Shown piece by piece: positions 45,617 through 53,978 of a DNA stretch of 64,000 nucleotides; the first letter of the stretch is position 1; every line of letters begins with the position of its first letter. The notes beneath the pieces are model-generated. The model made no database searches. It was not told the DNA's origin and worked only from the letters and a program-made list of their open reading frames with translations. This DNA comes from a bacterium. GTDB taxonomy: Bacteria > Caldisericota > Caldisericia > Cryosericales > Cryosericaceae. A program made the translations under genes and the position numbers. The stretch lies in contig JAJFTL010000007.1 of NCBI GenBank assembly GCA_021373025.1, positions 1-64,000 of the forward strand, written 5' to 3'.

Positions 45617-46555
45617 GTGGATGTAACCCAGGGCGTCCTGGCAGGTGACACGAGGGCAATTGCTCGCGCGATCACATGGGTAGAAAACGGAGATTCGCGC
45701 GGTGCTGAGCTCATTCGCTGTGTGTATGGCAGTACGGGACGGGCGTATATCGTAGGACTAACCGGTTCACCCGGCGCAGGCAAGAGTACCCTGGTAGCAC
45801 GGCTTGCAGGATTGCTGGCCGCTAAAGGGCACAAGGTTGGCATTCTCGCCGTGGACCCCAGCAGTCCTTTTTCAGGTGGCGCGATCCTGGGGGACAGAGT
45901 GCGGATGTTCGACGTGGCTCTTGCCCGCAACGTTTACATCCGCAGTATGGGAACGCGCGGGGCCACAGGTGGATTGAACCGTACGACCCGGTTGGCTGTA
46001 CGCATCCTGGATGCAGCCGGATTCGACTGGATCCTTGTCGAGACTGTTGGCGCCGGCCAGTCTGAAGTTGACGTCCATGATGTCGCCTATACGACGGTTG
46101 TTGTAATGGCGCCAGGAATGGGTGATGATATTCAAGCCATGAAAGCAGGCATCATGGAAATTGGAGACCTGTTTGTCATCAATAAGGCGGATCGTGAGGG
46201 AGCGGACCGCGCTGCGACGCAGATCGAGTCCATTCTCCAATTGTCCATGGCGACGGGCTGGCACCCACCGGTGCTCAAGGTTTCAGCCGAACAGAATACT
46301 GGCGTCGATCGCGTTATCGAGGCAATAGAGCAACACCGTTCGTATCTCGTGCAATCTGGGCAGTTGGATGTGCTGAAGGTGCGCATGGCCAAACTGGATG
46401 TGCTTGAGATCCTCAAGGCACGTCTGGTGGACATGACGAAGACCCAGCTGGACCGGCCAGCAGTGCAGGCTGAGTTGAACAAGGTTGTGAACAGACAAAG
46501 CGATCCATATACGCTGGCAGACTCAATTTTTGAGCAAAGTTGGAGGAAGACATGA
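45617..46555 (+). CDS. meaB: Methylmalonyl-CoA mutase-associated GTPase MeaB
   Basis: Encodes 312 aa, a P-loop G3E-family GTPase that guards mutase activity and gates cofactor loading. Walker A is [20 protein letters not shown], then [20 protein letters not shown], the switch region [11 protein letters not shown], Walker [16 protein letters not shown], and the base motif [11 protein letters not shown]. It uses GTG as start, 4 bp after mcmA2, and overlaps mce by four bases. Family name ArgK is an older synonym. Confidence 0.94.
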   Translation: MDVTQGVLAGDTRAIARAITWVENGDSRGAELIRCVYGSTGRAYIVGLTGSPGAGKSTLVARLAGLLAAKGHKVGILAVDPSSPFSGGAILGDRVRMFDVALARNVYIRSMGTRGATGGLNRTTRLAVRILDAAGFDWILVETVGAGQSEVDVHDVAYTTVVVMAPGMGDDIQAMKAGIMEIGDLFVINKADREGADRAATQIESILQLSMATGWHPPVLKVSAEQNTGVDRVIEAIEQHRSYLVQSGQLDVLKVRMAKLDVLEILKARLVDMTKTQLDRPAVQAELNKVVNRQSDPYTLADSIFEQSWRKT

Positions 46556-46962
46556 ATTTGAAGAACATCGACCATATTGGAATTGCTGTCGCCAATCTGC
46601 AGGAGTCACTGGCATTCTGGGAGAGTACGCTGGGCATCGAATTGCATGGCATTGAAGAAGTCCCTGAACAGAAAGTCAGAACCGCATTCCTGCCCATGGG
46701 TGAAGCTGAGATCGAGTTGCTCGAGCCGATCAGTCCAGACAGTACGGTTGGCAAGTTCATTGAAAAGCGTGGCGAAGGGTTGCATCACATCGCAATTCGA
46801 GTGGACAATATTGAAGCCGCTCTTGCCGAACTCAAAGCAAAGGGAATCCAGTTGATCGATGAGACGCCTCGAGATGGCGCAGGAGGAACCCGCATAGCAT
46901 TTGTTCATCCCAAGGCGGCCCACGGGGTTCTCCTGGAGTTGTGCGAGAGAAAGAAGAAGTAA
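46552..46962 (+). CDS. mce: Methylmalonyl-CoA epimerase
   Basis: Encodes 136 aa of the vicinal-oxygen-chelate fold. It interconverts the (R) and (S) forms of methylmalonyl-CoA to feed the mutase. The metal ligands are in [18 protein letters not shown] and GVLLELCE, and [20 protein letters not shown] is typical. GGAGG stands five bases before the ATG, which overlaps the meaB stop. The cluster lacks propionyl-CoA carboxylase, so the direction of flux is not set by context; with amino-acid import upstream, valine and isoleucine breakdown is a reasonable source. Confidence 0.94.
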   Translation: MNLKNIDHIGIAVANLQESLAFWESTLGIELHGIEEVPEQKVRTAFLPMGEAEIELLEPISPDSTVGKFIEKRGEGLHHIAIRVDNIEAALAELKAKGIQLIDETPRDGAGGTRIAFVHPKAAHGVLLELCERKKK

Positions 46963-46984
46963 GAGAAGACAGAACAATAACGGA

Positions 46985-47006
46985 GCGCCCCGTCAAACCG
47001 GGGCGC
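46985..47006. terminator. Bidirectional hairpin between convergent genes
   Basis: GCGCCCCG and its complement with a six-base loop, lying between mce (plus) and the DsrE-like gene (minus). The stem is strong but T-runs are short on both sides. Confidence 0.55.
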
Positions 47007-47039
47007 CTGGAATCATGCGAGCTGAGTCAAACAGAAGGT

Positions 47040-47381
47040 CTAGAAGACGAGAGGAACGTACCCATTGCGGATGTATTCTGAAATGATACCGCTCGCTTGG
47101 TTGAGTTCACATCCCACTGCCTTCAGTGCATCGCTCACAAAGGCATCTTCTGCAAATGAATTGCAGGCCATCGGGTGAGCAGTAACCTTGAAAACTTCAG
47201 CACCAAGCGTCTGAATCTCTTTGTCCTTGGCAAGAAGTCCTTCGAAGGGACCAAACAGCACGACGCGTACATCATCAAACCAGTGGTTATCTTGCGCGTT
47301 CTGAGCGTACATCAACCCGGCAATAGCCTTCTCGCGTTCTGCGGTTGAAAGTATAATCAATACCTTGCGTACTGGTTCCAT
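47040..47381 (-). CDS. DsrE/DsrF-like family protein
   Basis: Encodes 113 aa. The fold is suggested by the strand KVLIILSTAEREKAIAGLMY, the helix-strand VRVVLFGPFEGLLAKD and the cysteine-bearing VTAHPMACNSF, which resemble DsrE-like proteins in sulfur metabolism and sulfurtransfer. Two cysteines (in PMACNS and KAVGCEL) could be reactive. The exact role is not known. The ATG at 47381 is preceded by AGGAGG. Expression may be controlled at the tandem repeats just downstream of its promoter. Confidence 0.7.
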   Translation of the reverse strand: MEPVRKVLIILSTAEREKAIAGLMYAQNAQDNHWFDDVRVVLFGPFEGLLAKDKEIQTLGAEVFKVTAHPMACNSFAEDAFVSDALKAVGCELNQASGIISEYIRNGYVPLVF

Positions 47382-47424
47382 TGTATCCTCCTGTTTCCCC
47401 CGGTGAAAGTGCGCCGGGCCGCAC

Positions 47425-47460
47425 ATGCGCAGACTTCACATACTGCGCAAACTTCACATA
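47425..47460 (-). repeat. Tandem 18-bp direct repeats at the DsrE-like promoter
   Basis: On the minus strand TATGTGAAGTTTGCGCAG (47443-47460) is followed directly by TATGTGAAGTCTGCGCAT (47425-47442), differing at two positions. They overlap the likely -10 and transcription start and extend into the leader, where a regulator could bind. Confidence 0.7.
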
Positions 47461-47488
47461 TATATAGCAATCTAGACACTTGTGTCAA
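47459..47488 (-). promoter_or_regulatory. Promoter of the DsrE-like gene
   Basis: On the minus strand a perfect TTGACA (47483-47488), 18-nt spacer, TATATA (47459-47464); a 17-nt alternative exists in the same AT run. The start codon is 77 bases downstream. Confidence 0.65.
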
Positions 47489-47654
47489 GGACGACTCTGT
47501 GTAGACTTCCGGATGTCAACGAACAGTATTCTCGCCAGTGGGTTGTCTCGGAAGGGGTATGAGCTCAGCGCAGCCTGGGCAGTGGATCATCGTCCTCTTT
47601 CACTCATAGGCCGGTCGGTTTCCAGGTCTTCTGACACCGCGCGCTCATAAGAGC

Positions 47655-48644
47655 TCATGAGTGCAGTCGTATCCTGTCGGTAGCCTGCTCTCGTTCGATC
47701 AGGCCATCGCGTTCGAGTGCCCGCAAGATGTTTTCCAGCCAGGGCACATCAGGTTCTTCTTCTGTCACAAAGAGCCGGTTTCTGAGTTCTGCAAGAGCCA
47801 TTGTCTGATCGGGCCCGAGATCGCGCAGCAATTCGATGATGCGGCCTCGCCAAATACGGTTGGGCTTGCCTCTGTAAGAGGGTTCGCTCACGTGTGGTGG
47901 AGCAGCTTCGGCAAGTCCGAAGGCAGAGTGGCAGGCCTTGGCAATGGGGCAAAACAGGCACCGTGGAGACCTTGCTGTGCAGAATTCCGCGGCAATGTCC
48001 ATGCACGCCTGGTGCCACTCCGAGCTGCGTCCCCGTGGATACACCTCGGTTGCGACCTGCAAGAGCTGTGCTTCGGGCATCACGTCGAGAGTGGTCTGGA
48101 GGTTGAGGAACAGTCGGCTGTACAGCCTCTGCACATTAACATCCAGAACGATGACGTCGCGGTGAAAGGCAAATGACAGGATGGCTGACACGGTGTATGG
48201 GCCGAGACCCGGGAGTGATCGAAGATCATCAGCAGTGTCTGGCAGCTTTCCAGCAAAGCGATCGACGACGGCGCGTGCACAGTCTCGCAGCCGAAGAGCC
48301 CGGTTATTGTAGCCCATGCCCTGCCAGGCACGAACGATCGTAGCGTTGTTCGCAGCTGCGAGAGCAGTGAAGTCCGGAAATTGCTGAAGGAATGATGGAA
48401 GTCTTTCCTGAACGCGCGCTGTCTGTGTCTGCTGGAGCATCGTCTCGGAAACCAGAACGACATAGGGGTCAGGATTGGGAACCCTCCAGACAAAGTGACG
48501 CGCGTGGGCCGCATACCAGCCCAGAACCATCGCCTGCACACGCTCTACAGTGGTCAGATCGACGGAAGAGCCATTGGCGGTGGTTCTTCCGGTCCTGAGA
48601 GCAGCAACAGTCTCGATGGGCGGTGCCTTCTCCGAGCGTTTCAT
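47655..48644 (-). CDS. mutY: A/G-specific adenine glycosylase MutY
   Basis: Encodes 329 aa. It removes adenine paired with 8-oxoguanine. The catalytic glutamate lies in VLVSETMLQQTQTARV, the helix-hairpin-helix in LRSLPGLGPYTVSAILSFAF and the catalytic aspartate in VIVLDVNVQRLYSR. The [4Fe-4S] cluster is C-X6-C-X2-C-X5-C (CTARSPRCLFCPIAKAC). The C-terminus is short and looks like a winged helix (LRNRLFVTEEE...LERDGLIERE) instead of the NUDIX-like domain of E. coli MutY, so recognition of 8-oxoG may differ. The start at 48644 has no ribosome binding site, but a -10 box sits six bases upstream. Confidence 0.87.
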   Translation of the reverse strand: MKRSEKAPPIETVAALRTGRTTANGSSVDLTTVERVQAMVLGWYAAHARHFVWRVPNPDPYVVLVSETMLQQTQTARVQERLPSFLQQFPDFTALAAANNATIVRAWQGMGYNNRALRLRDCARAVVDRFAGKLPDTADDLRSLPGLGPYTVSAILSFAFHRDVIVLDVNVQRLYSRLFLNLQTTLDVMPEAQLLQVATEVYPRGRSSEWHQACMDIAAEFCTARSPRCLFCPIAKACHSAFGLAEAAPPHVSEPSYRGKPNRIWRGRIIELLRDLGPDQTMALAELRNRLFVTEEEPDVPWLENILRALERDGLIEREQATDRIRLHS

Positions 48645-48650
48645 GGAAGC

Positions 48651-48677
48651 AGTATAGCGGACAACGGCGTGCAGCAA
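48651..48677 (-). promoter_or_regulatory. Possible leaderless promoter of mutY
   Basis: On the minus strand TTGCTG (48672-48677), 15-nt spacer, TATACT (48651-48656). The mutY ATG begins seven bases after the box, where transcription would start, so the mRNA may have no leader. Confidence 0.4.
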
Positions 48678-48799
48678 TAGTCTGAACAAGTGTAAGAGGC
48701 GACAGAGCATGACATACGTTCCTGATTGCAAAGGAATAGTGGTCGAAAGGAATGTTGGTCGAGTCCAGATGCAGGGGCTGGACTCACCACGTTGCTGTC

Positions 48800-48828
48800 T
48801 TGACACATCTGTTTGTCTTGGTCATACT
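48800..48828 (+). promoter_or_regulatory. Promoter of the peroxiredoxin gene
   Basis: Perfect TTGACA (48800-48805), 17-nt spacer, CATACT (48823-48828), 53 bases before the start codon. Confidence 0.65.
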
Positions 48829-48881
48829 TGGTTTGTCAAAATCACTTTTGCAGATGGCGCAAAAGGACATGGGAGGAACAC

Positions 48882-49352
48882 ATGGAAGAACAGGCAAGAC
48901 CTATCGCTGTCGGGGAATTGGCCCCTGACTTTATCCTGGATGATAACCGGAAGCGCCCAATTCATCTAGCCAGCTATCGGGGCTCAAAGGTTCTGCTTTC
49001 CTGGCATCCTCTTGCCTGGACAAGCGTCTGCGCCGAGCAGATGAAATCGCTTGAGGCTCATGTGACAGATTTTGCACGGATGGGTACGACAGCGATGGGC
49101 CTCAGCATCGATTCTGTTCCCTCGAAGAATCAATGGGCAAAGGAGCTTCTGATCGCCGAGACCATGCTATTGTCAGATTTCTGGCCTCATGGCGGTGTGG
49201 CGCGCATGTATGGGCTGTTTCGTGAGGCAGACGGGTACTCTGAGCGTGCAAATGTGTTGATTGATGCATCTGGCAGGGTCTCATGGGTGAAGATCTATAG
49301 TATTCCTGAACTTCCCGACATCGACGAAGTGTTGCAGCATTGCGCCGAGTGA
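48882..49352 (+). CDS. Peroxiredoxin (AhpC/TSA family, AhpE-like)
   Basis: Encodes 156 aa. It should reduce peroxides at a reactive cysteine in PLAWTSVCAEQ, the PxxxTxxC peroxidatic motif. No clear resolving cysteine is seen; the only other one is near the C-terminus (QHCAE), which could take that role or none (1-Cys type). The N-terminal VGELAPDFILDDNRKRPIHL is typical. GGAGG lies five bases before the ATG. A nitroreductase gene follows after 16 bp, probably as one operon. Confidence 0.88.
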   Translation: MEEQARPIAVGELAPDFILDDNRKRPIHLASYRGSKVLLSWHPLAWTSVCAEQMKSLEAHVTDFARMGTTAMGLSIDSVPSKNQWAKELLIAETMLLSDFWPHGGVARMYGLFREADGYSERANVLIDASGRVSWVKIYSIPELPDIDEVLQHCAE

Positions 49353-49368
49353 CGGGCTGGAGGTATCT

Positions 49369-49956
49369 ATGGATGTACGAGATGCCATCGAGGGACGCAG
49401 GGCCTATCGATCTTTTAATCCAGTAGCTATCGCTGACGACCTGGTTTGGGACCTGGCTCGAGCGGCCAGTCTCTCGGCCTCGTGTTTCAATGATCAGCCT
49501 TGGCGGTATGTGTTCGTCCGCAGTCCCGAAGTGCTGGCAAAGGTCTTCACTGCCATGACAAAAGGTAATCAGTGGACCGAACGTGCTTCCATGGTCATTG
49601 CCGTGTTCAGCACACCAGAACTGGACTGCATCATGAAGGATCGTGAGTACTACGCGTTCGACACGGGCATGGCGACTGCTCTGCTTATCTTGCGTGCGAC
49701 CGAGCTGGGACTGGTGGCACATCCGATCGCAGGCTTTCGTCCAGACGAGGTAAAACCGATGCTAGGGATACCCGCAGATATGAAACTCTTGGCACTGGTC
49801 ATCGTTGGAAAACACTCAATGGTTCCCAATCCTGTCCTTTCTGAGAAGCAACTCCACGATGAAGCAGAGCGTCCACCGCGCCTTCCGCTGGAGCGAATTG
49901 CCTTCATAGATAGAGTGCCGGACGGAGCACCCGTTGGAGAGCCTATTCCCCATTGA
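49369..49956 (+). CDS. Nitroreductase-family flavoprotein
   Basis: Encodes 195 aa of the nitroreductase fold, a FMN-dependent NAD(P)H oxidoreductase. The N-terminal AIEGRRAYRSFNPVAI (family RRS.R.f), SASCFNDQPWRYVFV and the mid-region TALLILRATELGLVAHPIAG with FRPDEVKPMLGIP support this. The natural substrate may be a quinone, nitro compound or flavin; it cannot be set here. It lies 16 bp after the peroxiredoxin gene, which hints at a redox-stress role. Confidence 0.86.
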   Translation: MDVRDAIEGRRAYRSFNPVAIADDLVWDLARAASLSASCFNDQPWRYVFVRSPEVLAKVFTAMTKGNQWTERASMVIAVFSTPELDCIMKDREYYAFDTGMATALLILRATELGLVAHPIAGFRPDEVKPMLGIPADMKLLALVIVGKHSMVPNPVLSEKQLHDEAERPPRLPLERIAFIDRVPDGAPVGEPIPH

Positions 49957-50054
49957 CCGGTTGCAGCACGAGAATCTGACATAAATGCAGTGACGCGTGA
50001 ACATGGTGGCGCTGGTACAAAGGGGGGCCGTCACGCGAGGTGTCTATAACTAGG

Positions 50055-51500
50055 TCAGGGCGAAGCAAGGCTGAACACTTGCCATGGGGTGCTGTACTGA
50101 GGAAGGCCACGGTATCCTGCGCGAACGTTCAGCATGATCTCGGTGGCGGTTGCTACTTCTGGAATGGCAATGTCCAAGGTCACATCTGCTCCGTTCAGAG
50201 TCGTTGTGACTGATGTTGCGACGGAGGTTTCAGTCACGAGGTCGACAGTCCTTGCCTCCTTGCCGTGTTGAAGGCTGATGACGAGCTTGGGCTCTTGGGC
50301 GAAAGGGGCACCTGGGGTCATCGGAAAAACTGAAATCTCTGCGACAGAGTCTACAGTTGGGGGTGCAGCAAAGGTCATCGAGAGTCGAAGTGTCTGCGGG
50401 TCTTTTCTGGTAGCGCCGACAGCACGCAGCTCGACATTCTTGTCGATGTGTTCTAGCAGAAACTCCAGGGGGATGTGCGAGAACGGGGTTGGTGTCGACG
50501 AAAGCAATGGATGCTCGTCGTCAAAGAAAACCTCGTTGTGGCGCGAGAAACTGGCCAGCAGACGATAGTCAACTTTGGTCTGGCTGTGATAAAGCATCGT
50601 CGTCGTGTATTTGAGGGCTACCTGGCCGGCGGTGAGCTGGAGGTTACGTAGTCCGACCGGCAGAGAGGTGACAAATGCTGGTGGTGTCAATGTAGCCAGA
50701 GGATTGTACAGATGCGGCACGGGAAAGTGGTGCTCATGGACGAGATACGTATAGCGCGATGGATGCAGGTTGAGGTCATGCAGGGCTGCAGTGACGAAAA
50801 GGTAGGCAGACTGATGGTCAGGATTGAGGTCCAGAGGAGAAGGAAAGAGTATCACCGTAGGAGAGCATGCCTTCATCACCTTCTCCAGATCTGTGATAAC
50901 TGCACCGGCGTTGTAGGGAGACCCTGGCGTGAGGGCATCGGCATAGGGTACAGAGCGGGAATCGAGTGGAATGTGGAGCCTGCTCGTTCCTGGTTTCCAG
51001 GTTGTATCCCAGATGCGTAGTGTCCCTGAGTCCGGATAGCCGAGAAACGTCAGACACGTGGGGGCCAATCCCAGGGATGTAGCACCACTGATTGCTTCCG
51101 AGTGGCGAAGTTCTCCAAGTGCTTTGAACTGGCTGGGTGTAAAGGCTGGGACTTTCTTCGCAGCCCAGTAAGAAATCTCGAAGTTATCCCCATAGGTGAG
51201 GTAGACGATATGAACGCTGGCACCTGCTCTGACAGCATCAAGAATAGCACCAGCATTGGCGATACATTCATCGTCCGGGTGTGGCGCAACGACAAGGACG
51301 GAATCAGTTGCATGAAAGCTGGGGAGCTGGTTTTGTGGCTGGGATAGCAGTGCAGCGAGATGGGGCGCACTGGTAGACGTGCCAAAGAAGCTCATTCGAG
51401 CAATTGTTGCCATTGCCAGAAAGGCGATGATACTGATGCAAAGCACCCAGAGGAACTTGCGGTGCGTATGGAAGTAGTGAGAGGGTCGGGCCGACTCCAC
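50055..51500 (-). CDS. PIG-L-family deacetylase, membrane-anchored
   Basis: Encodes 481 aa. A membrane helix at about residues 15-37 (VLCISIIAFLAMATIA) anchors the protein. The LmbE/PIG-L zinc site is VVAPHPDDECIANAG (about 70-84) with the later histidine in NPDHQSAYL. The last ~170 residues form a beta-rich domain without a recognised family. The family removes N-acetyl groups from sugars such as GlcNAc in lipid or thiol precursors; an external cell-wall or glycan substrate is plausible. It uses GTG and follows the alpha/beta hydrolase gene on the minus strand by 6 bp. Confidence 0.84.
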   Translation of the reverse strand: MESARPSHYFHTHRKFLWVLCISIIAFLAMATIARMSFFGTSTSAPHLAALLSQPQNQLPSFHATDSVLVVAPHPDDECIANAGAILDAVRAGASVHIVYLTYGDNFEISYWAAKKVPAFTPSQFKALGELRHSEAISGATSLGLAPTCLTFLGYPDSGTLRIWDTTWKPGTSRLHIPLDSRSVPYADALTPGSPYNAGAVITDLEKVMKACSPTVILFPSPLDLNPDHQSAYLFVTAALHDLNLHPSRYTYLVHEHHFPVPHLYNPLATLTPPAFVTSLPVGLRNLQLTAGQVALKYTTTMLYHSQTKVDYRLLASFSRHNEVFFDDEHPLLSSTPTPFSHIPLEFLLEHIDKNVELRAVGATRKDPQTLRLSMTFAAPPTVDSVAEISVFPMTPGAPFAQEPKLVISLQHGKEARTVDLVTETSVATSVTTTLNGADVTLDIAIPEVATATEIMLNVRAGYRGLPQYSTPWQVFSLASP

Positions 51501-51506
51501 AACGGG

Positions 51507-52382
51507 TTACCCCCACTTGCTTGTAAGTTGAGACAGGATCTGCTGTGACCTGTTGAACAGCAGGGTATGGCCCTCATCTGAGTACCAGCGGGTCAGCGTG
51601 TGAGGAAGAAGTGATGCAAGTTCCTCTGCCATGACTGGAGGAGTAATCGTATCCTTGCGTCCATACCACAGCTGGATTGGATAGCATTCTCCTTGTGGTG
51701 CAAAAGGCCAGGAGCCGTGATAGAGCGACAACTCCTGTGCAGGACCAGCTACGCCTTGCCGAAATGCTTCCGTCAAATTGGTACGAAGCATTTCCTGAAT
51801 CTCCGGCCTGGCAAGGACTGTCTTGTCTACATCCGGTCGTCCTTCTGTCATATTCTTCAACACAGATTGGAAGTCAGCCTGTACGTCCTTTATGCTTCGC
51901 GCAAACATCTGGCGTGCAAGCCAGGGCAGGCGTGCCGCTGACACAAACATCCTACGTTGGTCGGCACTCATGGCTTGGCGCACTGCCGGGTTGCGAAAGG
52001 GCGAGAGGCCTGAGACAATGCCTGCAGCTGTCAGTCTCTCACTGATGCGATCAGCGCATGCAATGACGTAGGGAGATCCGCCGGACGTGCCAAGAACGGC
52101 AAAATCATAAATGCGCAGGTGCGACGAAAGCTCTATGATATCTTCTGCCCAATCCGAAAACGAACGTCCGGGTTTGGGATCTGACAGCCCGAATCCTGGC
52201 CGATCTGGAGCAATAAGTCGAACGCCGGTCTCCCGCGCGGGAGCGTCCAGGACTGTTGCTTCCACTCGAGAGCCAGGAAATCCATGAAAGAAGAAGACCG
52301 GCGTTCCTGTCGGGTCACCAAGTTCCACGTACCCCAGTGCCCGCCCGTCTGCAAGTTTTGTCGTCTGGTCGATCTTAGGCAT
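51507..52382 (-). CDS. Alpha/beta hydrolase
   Basis: Encodes 291 aa. The oxyanion region FFFHGFPGSRVEA, the nucleophile elbow GTSGGSPYVIA (Ser), the acid in YGRKDTITPP (Asp) and the histidine in DEGHTLLFN give a complete catalytic triad. Relatives include esterases, lipases and proline iminopeptidases; the substrate is not evident. There are two adjacent ATGs; 52382 is preferred because the GTGAGG site is five bases away. It precedes the PIG-L gene by 6 bp and is likely co-transcribed. Confidence 0.85.
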   Translation of the reverse strand: MPKIDQTTKLADGRALGYVELGDPTGTPVFFFHGFPGSRVEATVLDAPARETGVRLIAPDRPGFGLSDPKPGRSFSDWAEDIIELSSHLRIYDFAVLGTSGGSPYVIACADRISERLTAAGIVSGLSPFRNPAVRQAMSADQRRMFVSAARLPWLARQMFARSIKDVQADFQSVLKNMTEGRPDVDKTVLARPEIQEMLRTNLTEAFRQGVAGPAQELSLYHGSWPFAPQGECYPIQLWYGRKDTITPPVMAEELASLLPHTLTRWYSDEGHTLLFNRSQQILSQLTSKWG

Positions 52383-52513
52383 CATTGCCTCACTCAATGT
52401 GGATATAAGTCAGTTGAGAAGAGCAAGTCAAGTCTACCATGAAGCTCCATTCAATCAACTCCTGGACTAGGAGCAAGTCTGAAGGACTCATTCAATCCGT
52501 GAGGATGTTCCTG

Positions 52514-52542
52514 TTGACAGGGAGTCAGTCAGGACGTACCCT
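52514..52542 (+). promoter_or_regulatory. Promoter of aspartyl-tRNA synthetase gene
   Basis: Perfect TTGACA (52514-52519), 17-nt spacer, TACCCT (52537-52542), about 72 bases before the start codon. Confidence 0.55.
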
Positions 52543-52558
52543 GATAAAGACAGGTGAG

Positions 52559-52591
52559 GGCCGGTCCCGGGCGGTTGTCCCGAGAACGGCC
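52559..52591 (+). promoter_or_regulatory. Leader hairpin before aspS
   Basis: GGCCG (52559-52563) pairs with CGGCC (52587-52591), and an inner CGGG with CCCG, leaving a seven-base loop. It lies in the predicted leader; an attenuating role is possible but there is no T-box core sequence. Confidence 0.3.
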
Positions 52592-52613
52592 ATTGTCATA
52601 CATGGAGGTTGAC

Positions 52614-53918
52614 ATGGAACGTGTGCTGAGTAGCGAACTGTCCTCTCATGCAGGTGAGCGTATCATGATGGCTGGGTGGATGCACCGCATTCGCAGGCTG
52701 GGAAGCGGCATGGTCTTCGTGCACTTGCGTGATCGTGGCGGCATTTGCCAGATCGTTGTGGAAGCTCCCGAGGCGATCGCTTCCATTGATGGGCTGCTTG
52801 TCGAGAGCGTCATCCAGATCGAAGGAACGGTTGTCGCCGAACCTCAGGCCGTTGGTGGGTATGAGGTTCATGACCCTGTCTTCACCATCCTTTCTCCTGT
52901 CGTCGAAGCGTTGCCATTTCCAATTAACAAGCCGGTCATCAACGCTCATCTGGACACGTTCCTCGACCATGCCATGGTCGGCCTCAGAGCGCCCTCCAAA
53001 CAGGCTATCTTCAAGCTCAGTGCTGGCGTGCAGCATGGATTCCGTTCTACGCTCGACGCCAAGGGTTTCACAGAGATCGCGACACCCAAGCTGACCGGGT
53101 CTGCTACCGAATCAGGGGCTACAGTGTTTCCTGTTGAGTACTTTGGCAAGAAGGCCTATCTGGCGCAGAGTCCTCAGCAGTACAAACAGATGATGGTTGG
53201 TGTCTTTGAGCGTGTGTATGAGGTAGCGCCCGTCTTCAGGGCAGAGCCTCACCAGACGGTTCGCCATCTGAACGAATATGTGAGCATGGATGCCGAGATG
53301 GGATTCATCAACGACCACACCACGGTTATGACAGTCCTGACAGACGTCATCCATGGCATTCTCGAGTATCTGTCGGAACATCATGCAAAAGAGCTTGAAC
53401 TTCTCCATGTCGAGATGCCGCTTGCACCTGCAACCTTTCCACATATCTACTTTCCAGATGCGCAACAGTGGATCTTCGAGCATCATGGAGAGGATTGCCG
53501 CGGTGAGCCTGACTTGGCTCCTCAGCATGAGAAGTGGCTGGGCGAGTGGGCGAAAGAAACCTATCAGTCCGACTTCGTGTTTGTTACCGGATACCCGATG
53601 GTAAAGCGGCCCTTCTACACTGCGCCCAATCCTGACGACCCAAAGTACTCGAATTCATTCGATCTGCTATTCCGTGGAACCGAGCTTGTTACCGGTGGAC
53701 AGCGTCTCAACAAGTTTGACGACTATGCAAGGGCTCTGGAGTCTCATGGCATGACCCAAGAGGCTGTAGCCGGCTATCTTGAGGCGTTCCGGTTCGGCAT
53801 GCCGCCACACGGTGGGTTTGCAATTGGCCTGGAACGGTTCATCATGCAACTGACGGGGCTCACGAACCTGCGCGAGGCAGCGTTGTTCCCCCGCGACATG
53901 GAGCGGCTGCAGCCCTGA
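52614..53918 (+). CDS. aspS: Aspartyl-tRNA synthetase, archaeal/eukaryotic type (probably non-discriminating)
   Basis: Encodes 434 aa, much shorter than bacterial AspRS (~590) because the GAD insertion is missing. The N-terminal OB fold contains GWMHRIRRLG; the class II core shows VFRAEPHQTVRHLNEYVSMD (motif 2) and GGFAIGLERFIMQLTG (motif 3). In archaeal enzymes a histidine at the GWxH position (H24 here) marks the non-discriminating form that also charges tRNA-Asn, which needs GatCAB. The latter is not in the window. GGAGG lies five bases before the ATG. leuS follows after 60 bp. Confidence 0.88.
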   Translation: MERVLSSELSSHAGERIMMAGWMHRIRRLGSGMVFVHLRDRGGICQIVVEAPEAIASIDGLLVESVIQIEGTVVAEPQAVGGYEVHDPVFTILSPVVEALPFPINKPVINAHLDTFLDHAMVGLRAPSKQAIFKLSAGVQHGFRSTLDAKGFTEIATPKLTGSATESGATVFPVEYFGKKAYLAQSPQQYKQMMVGVFERVYEVAPVFRAEPHQTVRHLNEYVSMDAEMGFINDHTTVMTVLTDVIHGILEYLSEHHAKELELLHVEMPLAPATFPHIYFPDAQQWIFEHHGEDCRGEPDLAPQHEKWLGEWAKETYQSDFVFVTGYPMVKRPFYTAPNPDDPKYSNSFDLLFRGTELVTGGQRLNKFDDYARALESHGMTQEAVAGYLEAFRFGMPPHGGFAIGLERFIMQLTGLTNLREAALFPRDMERLQP

Positions 53919-53978
53919 CCCCTAGAATGTGAAGACCCTTGTACCAGGTACATAAGGCATTCATAATTGGAGTGACCG

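Noticed and set aside
52543-52613. T-box leader before the aminoacyl-tRNA synthetase genes
   Set aside because: A hairpin exists, but the leader is too short and the conserved T-box core is missing.
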